Shown in pieces: positions 32,499 to 41,402 of a stretch of 64,000 bases of DNA. How positions within the stretch are numbered: position 1 is the stretch's first letter; each line of letters starts with the position of its first letter. Source of the DNA: a virus; IMG/VR virus record IMGVR_UViG_3300042319_002138, positions 1 through 64,000 of that record; one strand, written 5' to 3'. The notes beneath the pieces are model-generated. The model was not told where the DNA came from. It made no database searches and was given only the letters and a program-made list of their open reading frames with translations. The translations under genes and the position numbers were made by a program.

Positions 32499-33341
32499 AT
32501 GAACTTTTATAAAAATACTAAACAATTTTACGCACTAGTCGGTAATAATGTTGCTGGTAACAGTAATCTAACTATAGATGAATTTTTAAACCAATTAGAA
32601 AATAAATATTCTAATGCTGGTTTAATCTTTAATTATTTAATAGATAGGGGTGTAAATGGTAATCTTCAAATTAAAGCATTATTAGCTAGACCTGAATATT
32701 TTTCTTTTATAGATAAATCTTTGACGTTGGCTAGTGCTACAGATACTACTGATTTTTACCAAAAGGTAGTTGAAGTCAATTCTCTTTACACAGAAGAAAA
32801 TAAGTTTTCACTTTTAGCAAACGATGTTGAAGCTTTTGGTTATAGTGGTGGGACTTATGTATACACAACTTTATTAGAATCAAAAGAATCTGCTTTAATC
32901 CAAGATACTATTGCATTTAGTGGTGACGTTGCTGTTAAAAGTTACAGGTTAGTTGGTAGTGCATATTTAGATGACAGTACCGGATTTTATGTTTTACCTT
33001 TAGGTTTAATTACTATAGAAGGTGATTATATTGGGGCCAGTCTTTCTTCTGGTAAAAACACTGTGTCAGCACAAGACACACTTTTTGATAACGTTGTAAC
33101 ACCTTTAGCTCCTGGTTGTTTTGTTACTGACTCATCTAGTGGTGATTTTGAAGTGGCTCCTATTGCTTTCATATTTGCTGATAATACCTCTTTAGGTCCA
33201 AATGATTATGAGTTATACCTAGTAGTTGCGTCAATTAGTTTCTCTATTGGTAGTACGGTTGTGACTATTGACCAAGAATTTACTATTTCAACATTAACAA
33301 AAGATTTTAGTAACGTTAAAGCTAATTTTATTAATATATAA
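32499..33341 (+). CDS. Virion structural protein (tentative)
   Basis: 280 residues beginning MNFYKNTKQFYALVGNNVAG, with a helical N-terminal third and then beta-rich sequence (LGLITIEGDYIGASLSSG, YELYLVVASISFSIGSTVV) low in Lys. It has an A-rich leader and is followed by a terminator shared with the convergent gene. Composition fits a capsid or tail component; no specific homologue recognised. Confidence 0.5.
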   Translation: MNFYKNTKQFYALVGNNVAGNSNLTIDEFLNQLENKYSNAGLIFNYLIDRGVNGNLQIKALLARPEYFSFIDKSLTLASATDTTDFYQKVVEVNSLYTEENKFSLLANDVEAFGYSGGTYVYTTLLESKESALIQDTIAFSGDVAVKSYRLVGSAYLDDSTGFYVLPLGLITIEGDYIGASLSSGKNTVSAQDTLFDNVVTPLAPGCFVTDSSSGDFEVAPIAFIFADNTSLGPNDYELYLVVASISFSIGSTVVTIDQEFTISTLTKDFSNVKANFINI

Positions 33342-33370
33342 TTTAATATTATTTAATTAAAAATAAAAAA

Positions 33371-33397
33371 GGGACTTATAAAAAGTCCCTTTTTTTT
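33371..33397. terminator. Bidirectional intrinsic terminator
   Basis: GGGACTT - 5 bases - AAGTCCC flanked by six A and eight T, so it can act on both converging units. Confidence 0.9.
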
Positions 33398-33401
33398 GGT
33401 A

Positions 33402-34142
33402 TCATTCTTTAATACCTTTTTTAGATGCGGCCTCTTTGTTGGTAGGTCCGTTCTCCAATTTGTCATTGATAATGGTCATAATCTCACTTCCGACCAAACT
33501 ATAAACTTTCATGGCGTTGCTAACGTTCATTTGTGTGTCAACAACATCCCACAATGTAATACCGTCTTGTTTGTTACGGTCATTGTGAAATGCTACTTTT
33601 GAGAAAATGTTATTACGAGCTTCACTATCTTTGACATTTTTATCAATCAAATACACTAGAACACCGTTCTCAGTATATTGTTTGAAGTATCTACCGTAGT
33701 TTTGGTCTTCACTTGCCACACACCACTTAGTTGCTTTACCATAAAGGTTTGAACTACGTGTTGAAAGTGGGAATATAACCAACCAACGGTCATCTTCATA
33801 AAGAACTTCGGTTTCTTTTTTCTTAACCTCAGAACGAGTTATTTTTTCTTTAGCCGTTTTTACAGCTTCGATAATATCTTGATTTGATTCGTAAGAATAG
33901 ATATCTTTATTATCCAGTAAATTACGTTGTGAAAGGTCCTCAAAATCTTTGATTACCTCAAACATTTCTTTAAATGTTTCATTACGTAATTCATTATTAA
34001 TCCAGTCTACCCATTCAGCGGTACATTTAATCATGAATGGTAGGTACTTGTTGGACTTACTTGGGTCCATTGAAGACAAAACCTCGATAACGTCTACTAC
34101 GTAACTTGGATTTTGTACTTTTAAATCTTTAACTCTTGCCAT
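33402..34142 (-). CDS. Conserved phage protein with TKWC motif
   Basis: 246 residues. The middle has LYGKATKWCVASEDQNYG followed by YTENGVLVYLIDK and a downstream KVAFHNDRNKQDGITLWDV. I know this arrangement (G(K)xTKWC...G.LYxLID) from uncharacterised proteins in many large phages; the conserved Trp-Cys suggests a functional site. Its last 37 codons are duplicated as a fragment 2 kb away at 31385. It is preceded by a near-perfect host-type promoter rather than the ATATTTAT motif, suggesting early expression amid late genes. Confidence 0.65.
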   Translation of the reverse strand: MARVKDLKVQNPSYVVDVIEVLSSMDPSKSNKYLPFMIKCTAEWVDWINNELRNETFKEMFEVIKDFEDLSQRNLLDNKDIYSYESNQDIIEAVKTAKEKITRSEVKKKETEVLYEDDRWLVIFPLSTRSSNLYGKATKWCVASEDQNYGRYFKQYTENGVLVYLIDKNVKDSEARNNIFSKVAFHNDRNKQDGITLWDVVDTQMNVSNAMKVYSLVGSEIMTIINDKLENGPTNKEAASKKGIKE

Positions 34143-34176
34143 ATAAATTGTTTTTTTTTCTTAAACGTTAACACTA

Positions 34177-34208
34177 CAAATATAAGTATCTTTTTTTAAT
34201 CAATCAAA
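34177..34208 (-). promoter_or_regulatory. Host-type (Bacteroidota) promoter
   Basis: On the minus strand TTTG, exactly 20 bases, TATATTTG: a full match to the Bacteroidota housekeeping consensus TTTG-N~20-TAnnTTTG. It is 35 bases upstream of the ATG at 34142. Confidence 0.75.
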
Positions 34209-34239
34209 GGGTAAACCTAAAATTTTTCTTTTTTCTGGG

Positions 34240-34247
34240 ATATTTAT
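34240..34247 (+). promoter_or_regulatory. Candidate late promoter octamer
   Basis: GATATTTATATAAAAAC, 14 bases before the ATG at 34262. Confidence 0.55.
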
Positions 34248-34261
34248 ATAAAAACATTAAA

Positions 34262-34690
34262 ATGAAAAAAATAATCAAACTTAACGAGCAAGATTTAGAG
34301 AGGTTAGTTAAAAAAGTTATTGCTGAAGAAGAGAATTCTTCACAAGGTAAAACTCCTGAAAAGAAGACAACAATGACAAAACACCCAGCTTATAGTGTTA
34401 TTGATAAATTAGGTAGAGATTTGGAATCTTTAAAAACAGAATTTAAAGATGGTATCGCTGATGCTGTTTCTGGTTCTGACGGTTATCATAGTGAAATAGA
34501 TACATTTTCTAGTGACTTTACAAAATTCATTGGTAAACTTGAGGATTTAAAGAAAAAAATTAATGATTACCAAGTTATTGATAATGCCAGACATAAAGAA
34601 ATGAAAGAAAAACAAAAACAACAGGATAAGTACCAACAGCATATGAGGGTAAGAGAAGCCGGAAGAAATGGTTCAAATTATTCTTACTAA
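34262..34690 (+). CDS. Coiled-coil protein with capsid-targeting-like leader
   Basis: 142 residues beginning MKKIIKLNEQDLERLVKKVI, with LNE at 7-9; 15 of its first 20 residues match the product of the gene at 24725, while the remainders differ. The body is a helical, Lys-rich segment (VIDKLGRDLESLKTEFKDGI, FIGKLEDLKKKINDY) ending in a basic tail. It shares a base with the next gene's start. Probable internal head protein by inference. Confidence 0.6.
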   Translation: MKKIIKLNEQDLERLVKKVIAEEENSSQGKTPEKKTTMTKHPAYSVIDKLGRDLESLKTEFKDGIADAVSGSDGYHSEIDTFSSDFTKFIGKLEDLKKKINDYQVIDNARHKEMKEKQKQQDKYQQHMRVREAGRNGSNYSY

Positions 34691-35082
34691 TGAAAAGACG
34701 AGATAAACTAAAAGTAATTCAGGAAGCTAATCAAAGATTGGAAGAAAAGTTTTTAAATGAAAAAGCTATAGGTTTTCAAACTGCTGGTGATAATAGAGAT
34801 AAGGACACAAATTCAGAAAGAGGTAAATTAGGATTTAAACCATCTAAAGACCTTGAAGATAAAATCATTAGTTTAATGATTAAATTAAAAGCTATGGCTG
34901 AAAAAGGTGAATCTGGTGAAAAAGATACCGCTATGAAAAAACTTAATGACTTAGCTAAAAAATACGGGATAAGTACAAAAAACCTTGGTGAAAAAAGTTC
35001 TAAGGTTGGGTTTAAATTCTCTTGGGAAAATGGTGACTATGACATAGAGGATATCACTAAAGAAGTTAATAAATTAAATTAA
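34690..35082 (+). CDS. Small helical protein with targeting-like leader
   Basis: 130 residues beginning MKRRDKLKVIQEANQRLEEK (IQE at 10-12, LNE near 22-24). The middle is Lys/Glu/Asp-rich and helical (IISLMIKLKAMAEKGESGEK), and the end is more beta-like (VGFKFSWENGDYDIED). Last plus-strand gene before the long minus-strand half of the window; a bidirectional terminator follows. Function unknown. Confidence 0.6.
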   Translation: MKRRDKLKVIQEANQRLEEKFLNEKAIGFQTAGDNRDKDTNSERGKLGFKPSKDLEDKIISLMIKLKAMAEKGESGEKDTAMKKLNDLAKKYGISTKNLGEKSSKVGFKFSWENGDYDIEDITKEVNKLN

Positions 35083-35087
35083 TAAAA

Positions 35088-35116
35088 AAAAGGTCTGATT
35101 TCTCAGACCTTTTTTA
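35088..35116. terminator. Bidirectional terminator at the strand switch
   Basis: AAGGTCTGA - TTTC - TCAGACCTT with A-runs and T-runs on both sides. It separates the plus-strand and minus-strand halves of the window. Confidence 0.92.
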
Positions 35117-35117
35117 T

Positions 35118-36620
35118 TTAACACCAATCTTTTTCAGAAACAATTTCAAATTGTATGATATCGTGGTAAGTTCTAATTTCACTACCTGATTCTAATTTAA
35201 ACTCTAAATAATAATCATTAGGTATAAACCAAGAAGTATCAATTAAAAAGAAGTTACTATCTTCAGTTCTATTTAATTCACCCCAAGGAAGATATTCTAT
35301 TTGTGTTTCACCTTCTTTAATGTATATTCTATAATACATTTTATCAACAGGTTTATAATCAGATGTATAAGGTATTGTAGCCTGAACCTCAACTCTTCTA
35401 GTATCACCACGTTTTATTTTTTCTTTACGTTGTATTCCATTAAAAGAAAAATGATAGTCATATATTGATATGTTTTTACCATTACCAACGCCTCTACCAC
35501 TTCTATCATTAGAACCAATATTATAATAAGAATTTTTTTCTTGAATAATGAAGTCTAACTCAATATCACCTACGTTATTACCGTTTATAGTTACATTTTC
35601 CCAAACATCTCTAAACTGAACATTACCACAGTAACCATTAACAGGGTCACTAGATACGTTTAATTCAACATAATAAACACCTGTAGTTGTTTGTTTTATA
35701 TCTATAGCCGGTATTATCTGATATACGTTATCATTTTGGTCGTATATACTAACAGAATCTATGGTAGCGTTAACTCTTTCACCACCAGCATTAACAAATA
35801 GATAAAGTCTGTTTGTTTTATCTAAATAAAATTCACATCTATCATCTTTTATTAAATCATTATATACACTCTCCATAAAAGGTTCATAAACTGTTTGGGT
35901 TTCTCTAGAGAAAAATCCTACATAACAAAAAGATTCTTGTGGAGCTGATTCTAAACCTGGTGAAAAAGCTACACCCATTGTACAAGCAGTAACACTATTT
36001 AAAATTAAACCATTAACATAGTTAGTAACGTCTACACAAAAGTTTTCATTTCCCTTATCAAAGTGTTGTTCACCTTTAACTAAGTTGGTTGTTGTTCCTG
36101 TGTATCCTGTTGATGAACCTGGCCACCACATAGTAGGGTCTATATAAACACCTTGTTGGTACCAAGATGTAAACCCTACACGTTCAACCCAGTTTGCTGG
36201 TGATTCACAATATACTTGGTCACCCGTATCACAAGTTAGGTAAGTTGTTGGTACATAATCATATCCATTACCCTCATCCCAAAATTCAGGTACTTCAAAA
36301 AGTATTAAATCAAAACTTGTAGCTCTAGATACTTCACCACAAGAACTTGAAACTGTTTTACAATACAATTCCCTGTCAAAACAAGATGTATTTGTTAAAT
36401 TAATTTTATGTGTTAGATTAGATAAATTATACTCACCACTCGCAACTTTAGATATTAATTCAGTCAAATCCAAATTAAAAATATATCTAGTATAAATTAA
36501 GTCATTTACATTATTAGACCCCCCATGAAATAACTCTACTATTGGGTTTCTGCCTGTATTGACACAAGAATTTCTTATAATTACAGTATCTTTATCAAAG
36601 TAAGTTCTGTATATACTCAT
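35118..36620 (-). CDS. Virion structural protein (tentative)
   Basis: 500 residues, beta-rich, Cys- and Tyr-rich. The N-terminal part (FDKDTVIIRNSCVNTGRNP, YTRYIFNLDLTEL) resembles an appendage module in which a beta-sandwich follows SRxxxxFDL. The C-terminal part (SNFFLIDTSWFIPNDYYLEF) resembles an immunoglobulin-like end domain. It is the most downstream gene of the minus-strand baseplate block, with its own promoter-like octamer and a terminator. I cannot name the component. Confidence 0.5.
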   Translation of the reverse strand: MSIYRTYFDKDTVIIRNSCVNTGRNPIVELFHGGSNNVNDLIYTRYIFNLDLTELISKVASGEYNLSNLTHKINLTNTSCFDRELYCKTVSSSCGEVSRATSFDLILFEVPEFWDEGNGYDYVPTTYLTCDTGDQVYCESPANWVERVGFTSWYQQGVYIDPTMWWPGSSTGYTGTTTNLVKGEQHFDKGNENFCVDVTNYVNGLILNSVTACTMGVAFSPGLESAPQESFCYVGFFSRETQTVYEPFMESVYNDLIKDDRCEFYLDKTNRLYLFVNAGGERVNATIDSVSIYDQNDNVYQIIPAIDIKQTTTGVYYVELNVSSDPVNGYCGNVQFRDVWENVTINGNNVGDIELDFIIQEKNSYYNIGSNDRSGRGVGNGKNISIYDYHFSFNGIQRKEKIKRGDTRRVEVQATIPYTSDYKPVDKMYYRIYIKEGETQIEYLPWGELNRTEDSNFFLIDTSWFIPNDYYLEFKLESGSEIRTYHDIIQFEIVSEKDWC

Positions 36621-36636
36621 TAGTTTTTATTTACTA

Positions 36637-36644
36637 ATAAATAT
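36637..36644 (-). promoter_or_regulatory. Candidate late promoter octamer
   Basis: Minus strand GATATTTATTAG, 16 bases before the ATG at 36620. Confidence 0.55.
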
Positions 36645-36663
36645 CTAAAAAAAAGATATAATT

Positions 36664-38013
36664 TTAGAAAACTTTTATTTTGTTAATAGGAGGTATTTCA
36701 ACATCACTATTATTAATACCATTAGCAACAAGATAAGATAATAATGCTGTCACAACTTGTTGATAAGCTAATAATTGATTTCCTCCCCTACCTTCTAGTT
36801 TAGTTATTATTTCACCAGACGCATTATTAATAATATCAAATTCAACTAAACATTCATTATCATCACAATTCCTGACTGCATTTATACTAATTAAAGGTGA
36901 ATTAATTTCGTCAACCCTTTGTATTTCAGAATTAACCCTAACTTCAGCTTCATTAGGTAATATGGTTGCTTGTTTATTTACCGTTGATTTTGTTTTATTA
37001 TTTTCAAAATCACCACCAGCAAAAATATTTCTACTATTTAATCTAGGTAATTCTTCGGTCATCCATCTTTGTAATTCAATATAAGCGGGTTCTTCTGGAT
37101 ATTGCGGTAATTTATGATAAGAGTGGGTGTGTGATTTAGCCCAATTAAATAACTTTTCAATAAAATCTTTTAATATATCACCATAAACTAATGGGTGTAA
37201 TTTATCTTCTAAAGAAAATTCTTCTTCATCAGTAAAATAAGGATTAACAATTGATGAGTTATTGTCTCTACCAATTAAATAAATCTTATTACTAACCATA
37301 TTAATATCAGTCCTAGTCTCTGAAAATTTTTCTTGTTGTAATATTTTTTTAAAAAAAGTATCAGTAGTAGCATTTATATCTATATTAGTACTGTATTTAC
37401 CCGGATTTATTGTTTTTAATTGTATATAGGCAGGGTTCACTTCATTTCTAACCGTAGGTTGGTCTGGTAGGAACTTTGCTGCTCTAATCAAAACTTCTGA
37501 AGGTTTAAAAATTATATCAGAGTTGTCACGTCCTTGTATTGCAATCTCATCTACATTAGGGTAAACACCTTGAGCGGTAACAATTTTTTTTATTGATTTC
37601 TCATAAGTTAATGGAAAATCAGGTCTACCTCTTTTAGCATCGGGAAAATCTAATGATTCTTTTAACTTATCACCTAATTGTGGTATTAAAGGTCCGACAT
37701 ATTCTCTGACAGCTTGGTCATTTTTACTATCGTATAAAATTATTTTAGCCGTTTCACCTACTTTTGGGATTATGTTTATATGTAAAGGTAAAAAAGGAAA
37801 ACAGACTAAAGGGTCAAACTTTGACCATGGTGTGGGTGGGGTATCTTCAGGTTTATCATCAAAACCTTTTATCTTCACCCTAATTCTACCCGCAGCTACA
37901 GGGTCATTAACATCAATAACAATACCTAAGTGTATTATTTTCTGTTGATTTCTTGATTTTATCGAACCGTCACCACGTGCCCCTTCTCCTAGGGATTCAT
38001 TTCTTTCAGACAT
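36664..38013 (-). CDS. Baseplate hub/spike-base protein, gp5-like OB-fold
   Basis: 449 residues. Residues about 28-110 read HLGIVIDVNDPVAAGRIRVK, then PLHINIIPKVGETAKIILYD, the signature of the gp5 N-terminal OB-fold domain (V-x-D-P-x-x-x-G-R-[IV]-[RK]-V...P.vGe.v.v). The lysozyme domain of T4 gp5 is absent. The rest contains FIEKLFNWAKSHTHSYHKLP, typical of hub proteins, and a C-terminal region with VEFDIINNASGEIITKLEG. It is expected at the centre of the baseplate, joining tube and spike. It overlaps the next downstream minus gene's neighbour by 8 bases, indicating one operon. Confidence 0.72.
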   Translation of the reverse strand: MSERNESLGEGARGDGSIKSRNQQKIIHLGIVIDVNDPVAAGRIRVKIKGFDDKPEDTPPTPWSKFDPLVCFPFLPLHINIIPKVGETAKIILYDSKNDQAVREYVGPLIPQLGDKLKESLDFPDAKRGRPDFPLTYEKSIKKIVTAQGVYPNVDEIAIQGRDNSDIIFKPSEVLIRAAKFLPDQPTVRNEVNPAYIQLKTINPGKYSTNIDINATTDTFFKKILQQEKFSETRTDINMVSNKIYLIGRDNNSSIVNPYFTDEEEFSLEDKLHPLVYGDILKDFIEKLFNWAKSHTHSYHKLPQYPEEPAYIELQRWMTEELPRLNSRNIFAGGDFENNKTKSTVNKQATILPNEAEVRVNSEIQRVDEINSPLISINAVRNCDDNECLVEFDIINNASGEIITKLEGRGGNQLLAYQQVVTALLSYLVANGINNSDVEIPPINKIKVF

Positions 38014-38182
38014 CTACACCTCTATTTTTTAATTCCTCATTAATTGAGTTATAAACCTTTTCTATATTTTTCATATGGTCATATTTTTTTATAGTTTCTT
38101 CCTTAACTCTATAAAAATCCTGACCCAATTTAAATCTAAGTTCCAATAGTTGTGTATTACTCTTTTTATCCAACCCCTTCAT
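38006..38182 (-). CDS. Hypothetical protein, 58 aa
   Basis: Starts at the ATG 2 bases after the preceding gene's stop (a longer frame to 38209 overlaps that gene). Begins MKGLDKKSNTQLLELRFKLG and is a Lys/Glu helical hairpin ending NRGVDV. Its end overlaps the start of the hub gene by 8 bases, so it belongs to the baseplate operon. Possibly a chaperone or small baseplate part; not recognised. Confidence 0.55.
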   Translation of the reverse strand: MKGLDKKSNTQLLELRFKLGQDFYRVKEETIKKYDHMKNIEKVYNSINEELKNRGVDV

Positions 38183-38184
38183 AA

Positions 38185-38631
38185 TTAAAACATTTGCCCA
38201 TGACCACATGAAGTGTTTATTGTAGTACCAAAAACTTGTATAGGACCTCCCGCATTACCACCAGTAGCCTGTAATTGTGTACCAGCTTTTGTACACACAT
38301 CAATTCTAGCGTCTTCAGTTAAAGCTTTAACAATTTCTTCCATCCTTATTTTTTCCATTACCTCATCAGGTGATACTTGACCCCCAGGTAATGGACCAAC
38401 AGGTAAACCTGCTTCAGATTTTCTTTGGATGATTCTTGCCGCAATTTTATCGGGACTCATGCCAGGTTTTAAACTACCCGTGTACGCTAATATATTTGAA
38501 TCAATTAAATTTGTTGTTGGTATATTCGGTACTTTAAATAAATTTTTTATTGCATTTAAAACAGAACGTGAACTTTTAAAATTTATTTGACCAATTTTTT
38601 CTGATTCCCTACATTTATTTTTATTACTCAT
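38185..38631 (-). CDS. Small structural protein of baseplate block (tentative)
   Basis: 148 residues beginning MSNKNKCRESEKIGQ. The C-terminal part CTKAGTQLQATGGNAGGPIQ followed by TTINTSCGHGQMF is Gly/Thr/Cys-rich, reminiscent of small spike-tip proteins, but the diagnostic PAAR motifs are not evident. It lies between the gp5-like gene and a large structural gene in the same orientation. Function inferred only from location. Confidence 0.5.
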   Translation of the reverse strand: MSNKNKCRESEKIGQINFKSSRSVLNAIKNLFKVPNIPTTNLIDSNILAYTGSLKPGMSPDKIAARIIQRKSEAGLPVGPLPGGQVSPDEVMEKIRMEEIVKALTEDARIDVCTKAGTQLQATGGNAGGPIQVFGTTINTSCGHGQMF

Positions 38632-38636
38632 ACAAT

Positions 38637-40232
38637 TTAAACGTTATTAGCACCACTTATTTGTGGTTCAGGTACACCACTTATTAACCCTGAGTCTTCT
38701 GAAGCAGCTAATTTAGCTTTAGCGTAACTTTTGATTATTTTTATTTTCTTTTCTGCTATTTTCTTAAGTATTTTTTTAACCATTTTAGCAATAAGTTTTA
38801 ATATTTCAGGTTTTAACCATACCTGAAAAGTTATTTTTACTAAAACAGCTAAAGATTCTCTAGCTATGTATTCAACAAATACTCTATTATTTATAACAAA
38901 ATCAAAACTAGTATTTTGTGTAGTATTTACCGCTGTTGTTATATACCCCGAAAGGTTATAAATCCCCACAACGGTTGGTTTCATAACAGAATTTTTTACA
39001 AGAATTTTTGGTAATTCTAATAAGATGTCCCAATTAAATTTTTTCTTAATTGCTTCACTATTTCTTGGTGAATTCTTTGCAGCAATATCTTCTATTGAAT
39101 TTAATAATTGTATTGTTTTTCTTTCTTGTAATTGTGCGTTGTTGTTGTTATTTTTTATATCGTCTAAAAAACCCACTAATAAAGGTGTGTTGTCATTTAA
39201 ATCAAATTCAAAAATACCACAACCTAAATCTATGTTCGTTACACCCAATTTTCTTTCTCTTGCTCTTCTTTCTATTTCTTCTAAATCTTCATTATTAAAA
39301 CTAAAAAAAGAATTATCGTAAACTATTTCATCATAACATGGGTCTGTATCTAAAATTTTGTCTATAATTTTATTAGTTTTTTCTTCATTAATTAATTGTT
39401 CTACAGTTGTGTCTGTTTGTGAAGAAATAAGACCAAAAAAGAAATCTAATAATGTTGCCATAAATTTTTCTTTACTAAATAATTCTACACTTGCAAAAAA
39501 ATCTAATAAAAAATCACCAAAATTTTTATCATCATAATTTTGATTTACTTTAAAATCTATTTGATTGTTTTGTGTACCCCCAGAAAAATATGTTAAATCT
39601 ATTAATGGACCATTAGGTCCTTGCCAAACATTAAGGGTGTTTGGTGTTCTTACTGTATCGTATATAAACTTATCAAAATCTTTTGATGAATCACCCAATA
39701 AAAATGATGCCATACCACCAGCGTTGGGGTCCATTTTAAATAGATTATTATAATCTATATCAGCTAAATTCATTAACATATTAGCTCCTGATGGCATCAC
39801 AAAATCAGAACCACAATTAAACGTGGCTTTAATACCCAAAATCAAAGCTTCTTTTAATATTTTAATAAATTCAGGTAAAAATTTAATTAATATTTTTTTT
39901 ACAATTGTTTTCCATTTTGGTTCTTCTTCGGGTTCTTCTTCGGGTTTTTCTTCCTTTTTTTTTTGTAAAAGTTTTCCGTTACCTGGGAGTTTAAAATCAA
40001 AACCACGTTCCACGTTTTTTTCTTTTTCCTTTTCCTCTTTTTCGGCTTCTCTTTTTTCTTTTTTATCATTAGAAACAATAGTCAACAACTCTAATAAAAA
40101 AGGTAATATGTTTTTTGAATTGCTATTAGCAGAGTCAAAAGAAGAGGTACTTTTTGAATCGGGTATATCATTAAGCGTCTTAATGATACCAACCTCTTCA
40201 AATACACTTTTTTTATCATTTTTGTAACTCAT
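38637..40232 (-). CDS. Large structural protein of baseplate/tail block (tentative)
   Basis: 531 residues. The N-terminal 100 residues are low-complexity Lys/Glu (KEKREAEKEEKEKEKNVERG; EEKPEEEPEEEPK). A middle domain includes MPSGANMLMNLADIDYNNLF and WQGPNGPLIDLTYFSGGT. The C-terminus is a Lys/Ile amphipathic helix block (PEILKLIAKMVKKILKKIAE). Two bases separate it from the upstream gene. Composition and operon suggest a tail or baseplate protein; no homologue recognised. Confidence 0.5.
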   Translation of the reverse strand: MSYKNDKKSVFEEVGIIKTLNDIPDSKSTSSFDSANSNSKNILPFLLELLTIVSNDKKEKREAEKEEKEKEKNVERGFDFKLPGNGKLLQKKKEEKPEEEPEEEPKWKTIVKKILIKFLPEFIKILKEALILGIKATFNCGSDFVMPSGANMLMNLADIDYNNLFKMDPNAGGMASFLLGDSSKDFDKFIYDTVRTPNTLNVWQGPNGPLIDLTYFSGGTQNNQIDFKVNQNYDDKNFGDFLLDFFASVELFSKEKFMATLLDFFFGLISSQTDTTVEQLINEEKTNKIIDKILDTDPCYDEIVYDNSFFSFNNEDLEEIERRARERKLGVTNIDLGCGIFEFDLNDNTPLLVGFLDDIKNNNNNAQLQERKTIQLLNSIEDIAAKNSPRNSEAIKKKFNWDILLELPKILVKNSVMKPTVVGIYNLSGYITTAVNTTQNTSFDFVINNRVFVEYIARESLAVLVKITFQVWLKPEILKLIAKMVKKILKKIAEKKIKIIKSYAKAKLAASEDSGLISGVPEPQISGANNV

Positions 40233-40233
40233 A

Positions 40234-40584
40234 TTATTCTTTTTCTTTTGTAAACATATCTCTTAATAACTCCATGTCTTCGGGAGTTAATGAACCATCT
40301 GATTTAGATTCAGTTCCCTCACCTTTAAAAATTAAAGTACCCATTAATTTAACTATTGAAAGTTTTTTATCTATGGTACTATCAACTAATTTTAATAAGT
40401 CAGTGTTTGCTTTGTTTAGATTAACTAAATCATGCATATCCTCAACTTCAACTTTCTTTTTGTTTTCGTTGATTTGTCTTATAGCGGTACTACGTTGTTC
40501 AACAAGTTCGTTATATGCTTCTTGTGCCACACCTAAAAAACTATCTGTACTTAACTTAATTTCTTTTTTCTTTGGCCTACTCAT
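40234..40584 (-). CDS. Small helical protein next to late sigma gene
   Basis: 116 residues beginning MSRPKKKEIKLSTDSFLG, mostly helical (AYNELVEQRSTAIRQINENK, LVNLNKANTDLLKLVDSTID). It lies 35 bases downstream of the gp55-like gene. In T4, gp33, of similar size (about 112 residues), is the co-activator that works with gp55, so this is a position-based candidate for an equivalent, without sequence evidence. It has its own promoter-like octamer. Confidence 0.5.
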   Translation of the reverse strand: MSRPKKKEIKLSTDSFLGVAQEAYNELVEQRSTAIRQINENKKKVEVEDMHDLVNLNKANTDLLKLVDSTIDKKLSIVKLMGTLIFKGEGTESKSDGSLTPEDMELLRDMFTKEKE

Positions 40585-40596
40585 AATCTTTTTTTT

Positions 40597-40604
40597 ATAA
40601 ATAT
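40597..40604 (-). promoter_or_regulatory. Candidate late promoter octamer
   Basis: Minus strand GGATATTTATAAAAAAAAG, 12 bases before the ATG at 40584, lying in the 35-base gap after the sigma factor gene. Confidence 0.55.
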
Positions 40605-40619
40605 CCTTTTTATATAATT

Positions 40620-41402
40620 TTAAAAAGAATCATCTCTTAAAACATTGTAAATGACCCTATATCTTTTCATGCCATTTCTAATGTCTTTAGTATTAAGAGA
40701 TGTCATTTCTCTCATATAATATAAAATAAGGTTTTTATTGAATTTATTTTTACCAGGAACATTATCATCATCAAAAAGATTTTCCCATTCATCTAAAATA
40801 GAAGTTAGGGCCTTACCGACTTTAATTTCATTTTCGTTTAAAACTTTATTTTCCATTTCTTTTTTAATGCTAGTAGAAATGCTTCCGATTAAATCACCCA
40901 AATTTGGTTTTGGGTCATCGATATAATAAGCCATGTTTTCGTCCTCCTCAATCATAGGAGCAACGTCATCGTAACTTAAATTTTGTTTAAGTCTTTTATC
41001 CCCCTTTATCATTTGACCTAAGAGGTAGTGTTTACACACAGTCCCATAATAAGAGTAAGATTTTTTATTTCTTGACGGCTTAAATTTATGAAACTTAATG
41101 TGTAAAAAACTAAGTGTATCGGCATGAAGGTCATCAAACTCCATTGTTTTAGAATAGAGTTTGTACCTTCTAATAATGCTTTCAACCATTTTATCTAACG
41201 GGGCCTTGAGCTGTTTACTGTAGATTCTATTTCTAAGTGTGTCTTCTTCCGTTGTGCCAGTCCATCTATACCCGTCTTGTGTAGTCGGGTCTTTAATTAA
41301 TTCTCCAAGTTCAAGATAATTCTTTACTGCTTCTTCTTCTTCCGGACCAAAGTAAGGTTTCTTTTTAGGTTTCCTACCCCTTTTCTTTGGTTCTTCTATC
41401 AT
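40620..41402 (-). CDS. Late-transcription sigma factor (gp55-type)
   Basis: 260 residues; T4 gp55 is 185. Residues about 56-134 correspond to sigma region 2: LRNRIYSKQLKAPLDKMVES, IIRRYKLYSKTMEFDDLHAD, then a helix FLHIKFHKFKPSRNKKSY and YYGTVCKHYLLGQMIKGDKR, in the gp55/ECF-like style. There is no clear region 4, as in gp55. It would bind host RNA polymerase core and recognise a short -10 type late promoter; the ATATTTAT octamer here is the obvious candidate target. The N-terminus is basic (EEPKKRGRKPKKKP). It lies next to a glycosyltransferase gene in the same minus-strand unit. Confidence 0.82.
   Translation of the reverse strand: MIEEPKKRGRKPKKKPYFGPEEEEAVKNYLELGELIKDPTTQDGYRWTGTTEEDTLRNRIYSKQLKAPLDKMVESIIRRYKLYSKTMEFDDLHADTLSFLHIKFHKFKPSRNKKSYSYYGTVCKHYLLGQMIKGDKRLKQNLSYDDVAPMIEEDENMAYYIDDPKPNLGDLIGSISTSIKKEMENKVLNENEIKVGKALTSILDEWENLFDDDNVPGKNKFNKNLILYYMREMTSLNTKDIRNGMKRYRVIYNVLRDDSF

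Noticed and set aside
33396-33602. Plus-strand frame opposite the TKWC gene end
   Set aside because: Overlaps the minus gene entirely and shows no start signal.
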